Below, piece by piece: positions 1-5,515 of a DNA stretch of 8,862 nt. The notes under the pieces are model-generated. The model was not told the origin of the DNA, ran no database searches, and saw nothing but the letters and a program-made list of their open reading frames with translations. Both the position numbers and the translations under genes were made by a program. Source of the DNA: Paenibacillus sp. UBA6285 (GTDB lineage Bacteria > Bacillota > Bacilli > Paenibacillales > Paenibacillaceae); contig DJUJ01000085.1 in the NCBI GenBank assembly GCA_002438345.1, forward strand, positions 28,418 to 37,279, given 5' to 3'. Numbering within the stretch: position 1 is the stretch's first letter; every line of letters starts with the position of its first letter.

Positions 1-158
1 CCCGGTCGAAAATAATTAATAATATCGGTAAAATGCCGGTGAGCCAGCTCCCCATCCTCCTTATTTACTAAGAGCAGTCTAGAAGAGCTACGGTCAGAGA
101 GTGGTGTCTGGGCAATTAATTCTTCCGGCAAATGAAAATCATATGCATCTACATTCAT
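1..158 (-). CDS. queA: QueA, tRNA preQ1(34) S-adenosylmethionine ribosyltransferase-isomerase (N-terminal part only)
   Basis: Only the first 52 codons are present; the gene runs off the left edge (the family is usually about 340 residues). The protein opens [17 protein letters not shown] and continues with [12 protein letters not shown], which matches the very conserved QueA N-terminus (DFxLPxxLIAQxP, then a R/D-SSRLL segment). QueA transfers and isomerises the ribosyl part of S-adenosylmethionine onto preQ1 at the wobble position of tRNA, giving epoxyqueuosine in the cytoplasm. The ATG lies 9 nt after the stop of the SpoIID/LytB-type gene, and its likely ribosome binding site (AAGGA) overlaps that gene's last codons at a rather long spacing of about 13 nt, so translational coupling is plausible. 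In B. subtilis queA follows ruvAB, and tgt is expected next beyond the edge. The identification is firm; everything past residue 52 is unseen. Confidence 0.93.
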   Translation of the reverse strand, partial: MNVDAYDFHLPEELIAQTPLSDRSSSRLLLVNKEDGELAHRHFTDIINYFRP

Positions 159-167
159 GGTCTGTCT

Positions 168-2267
168 TCATTCCTTAACTATAGTAACGTTCTGATAATA
201 GTGTTGCAATATCTGCTTATAATCATACCCGCTGTCAGCCATGCCTTTCACGCCCCATTGCGACATGCCTAGACCATGACCGTATCCTTGGCCAATGAAC
301 AGAAAGCCCGAACTGTTAGTAATCGCTCTGGCCGATGAATCCCCGCCCATCACTACAGTTCCACTACCGTTCACATTAACTTTACCTGATGCAGAGAGTA
401 CACCTGCGCTCTGTGAACTTCCAATCGTGCTGGTAGCACCGTCAGCGCCTAATACAGTATAACTTCCGGATGGTACAATATCAAACAATGTACTTGGCAA
501 TCCATTGAACGCAGAACGGAACATATCAGGATATTTCACATCCAGAGCCTGACCATTTGCTTTCACCTGAATCGCTCTTCCAGAAGGGCCGCGCTGAGTG
601 ACCTGCAAATTAAGGATGCTGGAAGGAAGCGAGCTAGTTGTTTTACCCTGCAAGCTTTTTAGAAGGTCGGCAGAGGTATAAGGCCCTTTAATCCAGCTAT
701 AGCTGCCGGACTCATATACTTTATCCAGAACAACTGCATTCTCGCCAGGATTCAGCTTACCTACTGCACTTACACTACTCTCAACAGCAGGAAGAGGGCG
801 TATATTGACATCTTTAGTTGTAGCGGTTGCTATATCCAGTCCCGCTGCAGTTTTATTACCTGTCAATTTAATATTATCCTCACGTGCATACCCAGAGGTG
901 CCATTAGCGAGCAGTAAATAATACCACTTCTTAGCGGTCTTGGTAGCTGCGACATCCTCTTTGCTGGGAACACTGGCAAATGCAGCTCCACCATTGCCCC
1001 ATACCTCCGATGGATCAGACGTTACACCACCACTGTTCGAGGAGAACACAGCCTCAATAACTTTACCACCACTCATCAATACTTCACCGGCAGTAGCATC
1101 CACCGCCTTAATAATGACTGGAGCCTCTGATCCAATTCCGTTATATACCTGACTCAATGTAGAATCTACTACATTTGCTACTTCAAAACGGTTGCCTTGC
1201 GCCATCGCATAGCTGCGAGCGGCCACAGCTTGAGCCTTTAGGGCTTCATCAGGCCAGCTAGAGGAAACCTCTCCTCCAACCACTGCATACAAATATTGTT
1301 CCAGTGGCACTTCGTTGATAACAGCTAGGGAACCTCTCAAATTACTTAGCTCCATATTTCCACGGTAGGTACGCTTGGATCTTTCTTCGAGCTGAATCCC
1401 AGCCTCACTACCAATTGCCAAAAATTTGGCATCATTTCCGGAAACCATATAATGATTAGCCTGTGTTTCACTGCTAAGGTCCAGCCCGGCATCTATACGC
1501 ATCATTAACCCAGGTGAAGTTGCAGCGGTTAGAGCCAGTGGCAATGCTTCAGACACTGTTGTCTGAACAGTAGCCAAATCTTTATCGTTCGCAGCTTCGC
1601 CTACCCATACCTCAAACTGAGCACTGCCATCACTTCCAGACAGAAACACCTTCCAGGCATCGAAACCAGCAGCTGTAATACTGTTTAGCGCCACATCGGC
1701 TTCTTGCTCCGAAGAATAACGGCCAGCTGATATACGCTTATTGCCTTTTACCGCAGGGGTTTGATCAGCAGGAATGGCCAGTCCTGCCTTTACTACACGC
1801 GCAAGCCCATCTTTCGCAGCAGCTTCACTGGCATAAACACCTGTGTATAACTGATACACATTGGTTCCATTTCTAGAAATCATAAAAATCTGTGGCTTAT
1901 CAGAGGTAGACTGAAGCTTCTTAGCCGCATCAGCAGCGGTCTTCCAGCTTGAAGTCTCCATCACCTTTACTCTATAACCATCCACACTAACACGAATTCT
2001 GCTCTGGGCAGGTACTGATAACAAAGGAGCGCTCCCTGGTTGGTCTGACAACAAAGTGAAGCTTTGTGTCGATTGCAGTGTTACTACTGGCACGGTGGAT
2101 TTATATTTACTACCAATATCAGCAAAAAGGGCAACTCTTACCGTGCTATTAGAGTCGGCATGACTGGCACCTGCAGGAATCAGGAAACTTCCTACAGCAA
2201 GTGCAGCTGCTAGCAATCCTTTGCTTAGTGGAGCCATTCCTCTCCATTTCATCTTCGTATGCTTCAT
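168..2267 (-). CDS. SpoIID/LytB-domain cell-wall protein with SPOR-like repeats, exported
   Basis: This is a 699-residue exported protein. Residues 1-38 form a signal peptide: basic start, hydrophobic stretch about 17-33, and a likely cleavage after ASHA. Residues 125-208 contain two SPOR-like repeats (QLYTGVYASEAAAKDGL and ISAGRYSSEQEADVAL), the kind of module that binds peptidoglycan. The SpoIID domain begins near 305 with VPLEQYLYAVVGGE, EALKAQAVAARSYAM, FSSNSGGVTSDPSEVWG, and ends with GYGHGLGMSQWG (661-672) plus a QILQHYY helix. SpoIID is a lytic transglycosylase of the engulfment complex; by position, Glu333 in GGEV corresponds to the catalytic Glu of B. subtilis SpoIID. The length is twice that of SpoIID (about 340) and close to LytB (about 705), and the cleavable signal also differs from anchored SpoIID. 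It may therefore be a LytB-like paralogue rather than the true engulfment enzyme. A perfect AAGGAGG site sits 7 nt before the ATG. The gene lies 33 nt after ruvB. Confidence 0.9.
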   Translation of the reverse strand: MKHTKMKWRGMAPLSKGLLAAALAVGSFLIPAGASHADSNSTVRVALFADIGSKYKSTVPVVTLQSTQSFTLLSDQPGSAPLLSVPAQSRIRVSVDGYRVKVMETSSWKTAADAAKKLQSTSDKPQIFMISRNGTNVYQLYTGVYASEAAAKDGLARVVKAGLAIPADQTPAVKGNKRISAGRYSSEQEADVALNSITAAGFDAWKVFLSGSDGSAQFEVWVGEAANDKDLATVQTTVSEALPLALTAATSPGLMMRIDAGLDLSSETQANHYMVSGNDAKFLAIGSEAGIQLEERSKRTYRGNMELSNLRGSLAVINEVPLEQYLYAVVGGEVSSSWPDEALKAQAVAARSYAMAQGNRFEVANVVDSTLSQVYNGIGSEAPVIIKAVDATAGEVLMSGGKVIEAVFSSNSGGVTSDPSEVWGNGGAAFASVPSKEDVAATKTAKKWYYLLLANGTSGYAREDNIKLTGNKTAAGLDIATATTKDVNIRPLPAVESSVSAVGKLNPGENAVVLDKVYESGSYSWIKGPYTSADLLKSLQGKTTSSLPSSILNLQVTQRGPSGRAIQVKANGQALDVKYPDMFRSAFNGLPSTLFDIVPSGSYTVLGADGATSTIGSSQSAGVLSASGKVNVNGSGTVVMGGDSSARAITNSSGFLFIGQGYGHGLGMSQWGVKGMADSGYDYKQILQHYYQNVTIVKE

Positions 2268-2300
2268 CCAGCATCCTCCTTTTTGAATGTAGTAACTGAC

Positions 2301-3308
2301 TCAGTGCTGCTCCGGAGGGAGCGGAAGGCCTAAGTGATGATAAGCGGCCGGGGTTACAATTCTTCCACGCGGACTCCGCTGCAAGAATCCAATCTGCAGC
2401 AGATACGGCTCATAAACGTCCTCAATCGTCTGACTTTCCTCACCAATTGTAGCAGCAATCGTATCCAGACCCACAGGACCGCCACGAAAGCTTGAAATCA
2501 TTGCTCTTAACATCTTGTGGTCGATGCTGTCCAGCCCACGCGGATCCACCTGAAGCATCTTCAGTGCTTCCCCAGAAATTTCAGGGGTTATAATTCCATC
2601 TCCGCGCACTTGGGCAAAATCACGAACCCGCTTCAATAGGCGGTTCGCAATCCGCGGCGTTCCTCGGGAACGAAGCGCTATCTCTTCCGCCGCATCTCCG
2701 ACAATCTCAATCCCTAAAAGATCAGCATTTCGAGCCACAATGTAGCTCAGCTCATCTATGGTATAGAACTCCAAGCGGCTGACCACTCCAAAACGATCGC
2801 GCAATGGTGCAGACAAAAGACCAGCGCGGGTTGTAGCGCCTATAAGTGTGAATGGCGGTAGATCCAATCGTACTGAACGGGCACTCGGCCCTTTGCCGAT
2901 CATGATATCCAGCGCGAAGTCCTCCATCGCCGGATACATAACCTCCTCCACTGTCCGGTGCAAGCGGTGAATCTCATCGATGAACAGCACATCGCCTTCC
3001 TGCAGATTCGTCAGCAGGGCGGCTAAATCCCCCGGCCGCTCAATAGCAGGACCGGACGTAGTTCGTAAATTCACACCCAGCTCATTAGCGATAATATTTG
3101 CGAGTGTTGTTTTACCAAGACCTGGAGGTCCGTACAGCAGCACATGATCCAGCGCTTCGCTTCTCATTTTGGCCGCTTCGATATATATTTTCAGGTTTTC
3201 TTTTACCTGAGTCTGTCCGATATATTCTCCCAGATAACGAGGGCGTAAGCTTAATTCTACGGCCTGCTCGTCCATCATCAAATTTGCGGATATAATCCGG
3301 TCATCCAT
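2301..3308 (-). CDS. ruvB: RuvB, Holliday junction branch migration ATPase
   Basis: The protein is 335 residues, the normal RuvB length. RuvB forms hexameric AAA+ rings that pump DNA arms through the RuvA-bound Holliday junction during recombinational repair. Visible elements in order: the conserved N-terminal [12 protein letters not shown] segment (21-31); Walker [10 protein letters not shown] (60-68, with Lys66 and Thr67); Walker B FIDEIH (109-114); sensor 1 region [19 protein letters not shown] with the predicted arginine finger Arg170; the sensor 2 region RGTPRIANR (215-223); and the C-terminal winged helix ending [17 protein letters not shown]. No key residue is missing. The ATG has an AAGGGAG site about 8 nt upstream. 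It follows ruvA after 34 nt with no terminator, so the two are co-transcribed. Confidence 0.98.
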   Translation of the reverse strand: MDDRIISANLMMDEQAVELSLRPRYLGEYIGQTQVKENLKIYIEAAKMRSEALDHVLLYGPPGLGKTTLANIIANELGVNLRTTSGPAIERPGDLAALLTNLQEGDVLFIDEIHRLHRTVEEVMYPAMEDFALDIMIGKGPSARSVRLDLPPFTLIGATTRAGLLSAPLRDRFGVVSRLEFYTIDELSYIVARNADLLGIEIVGDAAEEIALRSRGTPRIANRLLKRVRDFAQVRGDGIITPEISGEALKMLQVDPRGLDSIDHKMLRAMISSFRGGPVGLDTIAATIGEESQTIEDVYEPYLLQIGFLQRSPRGRIVTPAAYHHLGLPLPPEQH

Positions 3309-3343
3309 TCCTATCGCTCCCTTTCTTCAGGATGTGTTCGGCT

Positions 3344-3961
3344 TTACTTAGCAATATATAACAGCCCAAGTGCTTTCTTCATCAGCACATCTACAGTCCC
3401 TGTCTCTGCTCCCTCTTTCTTCATAGCGAGCCACACGCGGTCCAATTCACTTTCGGTATAACCAAGTCCCTTAAGGGCATCCCTAGCCTCTTGCCAAGCT
3501 AATCCATCCGCCCTTTCTTCCATTGGAACTGCAAATAATCCCGTTTGCATCGAAGCCATGCTTAGTCCGTCCAGCTTGTCCTTCAAATCGAGGATCATCC
3601 GTTGTGCCGTCTTCTTACCAATGCCCGGCAGTTTCGTTAGGAAGGTTATATTCTCTTGATAGATTGCTGAGATCAACTGATCCGGTGTTCCACCTGTCAG
3701 TATTCCGAGCGCTACCTTCGGACCGATGCCAGATACCTCAATCAACTTACGGAACAATCTTTGCTCCTCCCGAGTCGGGAATCCGAACAATAGTGTAGCA
3801 TCCTCACGTGTTTGGTAATGAATATAGATCGTTACGGGTCCTTCTACTTTAGCAAAAGCATAAGGATTTGGGCAGAACACCCGGTATCCTACCCCCTGCA
3901 CATCTAATACCACATATTCCGACTCCAAATGAACGACGGGTCCTCTTAAGAAATCTATCAT
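3344..3961 (-). CDS. ruvA: RuvA, Holliday junction DNA-binding subunit
   Basis: The protein is 205 residues, typical for RuvA, which binds the four-way junction as a tetramer and loads RuvB. The N-terminal OB-fold domain (about 1-62) opens MIDFLRGPVVHLESEYVVLDVQGVGY, a standard RuvA start. Two helix-hairpin-helix motifs follow: VSGIGPKVALGIL (76-88) and LPGIGKKTAQRMILDL (111-126). After a flexible linker (about 131-154), domain III (EARDALKGLGYTESEL, 158-173) is the part that contacts RuvB. The ATG overlaps the ruvC stop by four bases (ATGA), with a GAGGT ribosome binding site inside the end of ruvC, so translation is probably coupled. It is intact and unremarkable for the family. Confidence 0.98.
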   Translation of the reverse strand: MIDFLRGPVVHLESEYVVLDVQGVGYRVFCPNPYAFAKVEGPVTIYIHYQTREDATLLFGFPTREEQRLFRKLIEVSGIGPKVALGILTGGTPDQLISAIYQENITFLTKLPGIGKKTAQRMILDLKDKLDGLSMASMQTGLFAVPMEERADGLAWQEARDALKGLGYTESELDRVWLAMKKEGAETGTVDVLMKKALGLLYIAK

Positions 3962-4461
3962 TTTCGCAATACCTCATTTAATTTAGAATTAAGACTGCTC
4001 GAATGGGCATGACAAACCGCTACCGCCAGTGCATCCGCTACATCATCCGGTTTAGGGATCGCCGATAATTTCAATAGCAGCTTCACCATTTCCTGTACCT
4101 GCCGCTTCTCTGCCTTACCATAACCAACAACAGCCTGCTTCACCATCATAGGTGTATATTCCGAGACGGGTAGACCGCGCTGCACTGCAGCTAATATTGT
4201 CACTCCGCGGGCCTGCGCTACCGGCAATGCTGTTGTTACATTGCGTGCGAAGAATAACTTCTCTATCGCTACAGCATCAGGTTTATATTTATCAATGAGC
4301 TGACCCATGCCTTCATAGACATGCAGCAGACGTTCTTCCTCAGGCGTATGAGCCTCTGTCTGAATACAACCATATTGGACTGGAGTCAATTTATGACCTT
4401 CCTTATCCACAAAGCCAAAACCGACAATCGCCAGCCCTGGATCGATTCCCAAAATGCGCAA
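3958..4461 (-). CDS. ruvC: RuvC, crossover junction endodeoxyribonuclease
   Basis: The protein is 167 residues with all four acidic catalytic residues of the RuvC nuclease (RNase H fold): Asp7 in ILGIDPGLAIVGFG, Glu67 in AIEKLFF, and Asp140 and Asp143 in PKPDDVADALAVA. RuvC is a dimeric, metal-dependent enzyme that nicks Holliday junctions symmetrically in the complex with RuvAB. The start is a TTG: the family-standard opening MRILGIDPG begins exactly there, a GAGGAG site lies 9 nt upstream, and no in-frame ATG gives a better start. It is the first gene of the ruvCAB-SpoIID/LytB-queA unit, and ruvA overlaps its stop codon. B. subtilis lacks RuvC and uses RecU for this job, so its presence here points away from Bacillus proper and toward Paenibacillus-like Bacillales or another Firmicute. 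Confidence 0.97.
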   Translation of the reverse strand: MRILGIDPGLAIVGFGFVDKEGHKLTPVQYGCIQTEAHTPEEERLLHVYEGMGQLIDKYKPDAVAIEKLFFARNVTTALPVAQARGVTILAAVQRGLPVSEYTPMMVKQAVVGYGKAEKRQVQEMVKLLLKLSAIPKPDDVADALAVAVCHAHSSSLNSKLNEVLRK

Positions 4462-4470
4462 GCACGATCT

Positions 4471-4477
4471 CTCCTCT
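4471..4477 (-). promoter_or_regulatory. Ribosome binding site for the TTG start of ruvC
   Basis: The minus strand reads AGAGGAG, followed by 9 nt (AGATCGTGC) and then the TTG start. A nearby GTG four bases upstream of the TTG is out of frame. The strength and spacing of this site are the main reason for accepting a TTG start. Confidence 0.8.
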
Positions 4478-4526
4478 ATAACAGGCAGTTTATTCCACCT
4501 TTTTCATCCATTACGCCGCCATGAAG

Positions 4527-4540
4527 CGAACATATGTATT
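4527..4540. promoter_or_regulatory. Candidate LexA/DinR box in the ruvC leader
   Basis: The plus strand reads CGAACATATGTATT. The first eleven bases match the ideal Gram-positive SOS box CGAACATATGTTCG, while the right arm is degenerate (ATT instead of TCG). It is centred about 11 nt downstream of the start site expected from the extended -10 element, where bound repressor would block transcription. LexA control of ruvAB is established in B. subtilis, so function is plausible here. The imperfect right arm keeps confidence moderate. Confidence 0.5.
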
Positions 4541-4550
4541 CCTTCTAACC

Positions 4551-4559
4551 ATTATAGCA
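4551..4559 (-). promoter_or_regulatory. Extended -10 promoter for the ruvCAB unit
   Basis: The minus strand reads TGCTATAAT: a consensus -10 hexamer (4556 to 4551) preceded by the TGN extension. No good TTGACA-like -35 is visible 16-18 nt upstream, where the sequence is a GC-rich palindrome, but extended -10 promoters need it less. Transcription would start near 4545, giving a leader of roughly 85 nt before ruvC. The upstream bofC terminator makes a fresh promoter here necessary. Confidence 0.65.
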
Positions 4560-4653
4560 AAAATACCCCTCCCGGGAGAAAAAAAGTTTACCCTCTGAAG
4601 CGAAATGACAACTTTAGGCCTACAACGAGAACCTTATACTTTCTTATATTTGC

Positions 4654-4699
4654 AAAAAAAAAGCTGCCCTTAGCCATTAAAAATGACTTTAGGACAGCT
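4654..4699 (-). terminator. Rho-independent terminator after bofC
   Basis: On the minus strand a 9-bp outer stem (AGCTGTCCT with AGGGCAGCT, one G-U pair) is followed by a small AA/A internal loop, then a 7-bp inner stem (AGTCATT with AATGGCT) and a three-base TTT loop. A run of nine T, the first base closing into the stem, follows directly. It begins 15 nt past the bofC stop. On the plus strand there is no T-run after the hairpin, so it acts only on leftward transcription. It separates bofC from the ruv unit. Confidence 0.9.
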
Positions 4700-4714
4700 C
4701 ATATGCTTTAGATG

Positions 4715-5434
4715 TTATTGCTTGTTCTTCATGACATGCTCAGAAGCCTCACGCGCATAGTCACTGAAGGTGGACAACACACTGTTGTACTCTTCAATAT
4801 CCTGAAAACGGATTCCATCATGAAGCTCTTTCCAAATACTTTCGGGCAGAGAGGATTTCAAGGAACCCATATCCATTTGAAAAAAGGTCTTCAGAACCTT
4901 TTCCTGTACCGGCGGCCCTTTAAATAAAGTCAAATTTCCAAATGCATCGACACCGATATAGGCTTCTTTTTTCGTTAGGGTCGATAGATCATTCACTTTT
5001 TGTTCCAGCCATAAATCTCCCTCGTTGCTGATCCAACCGCTCCATGCAGGGTGTTCGTTGATTATTTTCTTAAGCTGAAGCGGGTTCTTTACGCCAGGCA
5101 ATGTCTGAATTTCTTCACCAGATACATACGATATTTTTAAATGAACGGTTCTACTGAGACCGCTTTGGGTGATCGTCTGCAACAGTTGTTCGTTATTTAA
5201 ATTGTCCTTCTCATTCTCCTCACCGTTGTCCACGCCTACTTTAAACACAGCTGCGGCCAACTCGCTTTCTGCACTATCCGCCCAACTAGAATTCGTCAGC
5301 AGTCCACTGATTTCCTCAGGTACCTGCATACTGCGCCAAGCCAGTACAGTAAGAGCTAAACAAGCGGCTCCTACCCAAAGCGCCTTTTTCCAACGTCTCC
5401 ATCGCTGCCAAAGTTGTTTTTTTATGCGCGACAC
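4715..5434 (-). CDS. bofC: BofC, forespore regulator of the sigma-K checkpoint (BofC C-terminal domain protein)
   Basis: With the GTG start this is a 239-residue protein. In B. subtilis BofC is a forespore-made protein of the space between forespore membranes that restrains the SpoIVB protease, so sigma-K activation in the mother cell is timed. A basic N-terminus (KKQLWQRWRRWKK) is followed by one hydrophobic segment (about residues 19-33), a signal or anchor. A linker rich in Glu and Asn comes next (about 65-85), then the BofC region: KISYVSGEEI, DLWLEQKVNDLSTL, AYIGVDAFGNLTLFKGPP and FFQMDMGSLKSSLPESIWKELHDGI, matching the BofC pattern of KxVDDlSpL, Y-G and F-Q-D-G-L. An in-frame ATG at 5485 would add 17 residues but lacks a ribosome binding site; the GTG at 5434 has AAGGG 6 nt upstream. 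The protein is longer than B. subtilis BofC (about 170), mainly through the linker. Position upstream of ruv genes is as in B. subtilis. Confidence 0.88.
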   Translation of the reverse strand: MSRIKKQLWQRWRRWKKALWVGAACLALTVLAWRSMQVPEEISGLLTNSSWADSAESELAAAVFKVGVDNGEENEKDNLNNEQLLQTITQSGLSRTVHLKISYVSGEEIQTLPGVKNPLQLKKIINEHPAWSGWISNEGDLWLEQKVNDLSTLTKKEAYIGVDAFGNLTLFKGPPVQEKVLKTFFQMDMGSLKSSLPESIWKELHDGIRFQDIEEYNSVLSTFSDYAREASEHVMKNKQ

Positions 5435-5439
5435 GTTAA

Positions 5440-5446
5440 TCCCTTC
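5440..5446 (-). promoter_or_regulatory. Ribosome binding site deciding the GTG start of bofC
   Basis: The minus strand reads GAAGGGA. Its AAGGG core ends 6 nt before the GTG at 5434, which is ideal spacing. The in-frame ATG at 5485 is preceded only by AGAAAAGCGCATAA, with no purine-rich core, so the GTG is preferred. Confidence 0.65.
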
Positions 5447-5515
5447 ATTCTGGTTTTTCCCTATTGTGACCTGAGGAGGGATCATTTATGCGCTTTTCTG
5501 TGAATAATCGATATT

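Noticed and set aside
940..1152. Plus-strand open frames opposite the SpoIID/LytB, ruvB, ruvA, bofC and hydrolase genes (for example 940-1152, 3098-3295, 3523-3798, 5169-5474, 7621-7833, 7912-8109).
   Set aside because: All are antisense to well-supported genes, lack ribosome binding sites and protein-like composition, and match no family.
2268..2400. Searched upstream of the SpoIID/LytB-type gene for a sigma-E promoter, as expected for a spoIID gene.
   Set aside because: No paired -35/-10 resembling the sigma-E consensus was found; CATTCAAA lies too close to the ribosome binding site to serve.
4476..4511. An 11-residue minus-strand mini-ORF (MDEKGGINCLL) in the ruvC leader whose TAG merges into the ruvC ribosome binding site.
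   Set aside because: It has no convincing ribosome binding site of its own, and short frames like this arise easily by chance; it would need conservation to be taken as a leader peptide.
4454..4927. Plus-strand open frames across the bofC-ruvC intergenic region and the bofC 3' end.
   Set aside because: They run across the minus-strand promoter, LexA-like box and terminator and show no family resemblance or initiation signals.
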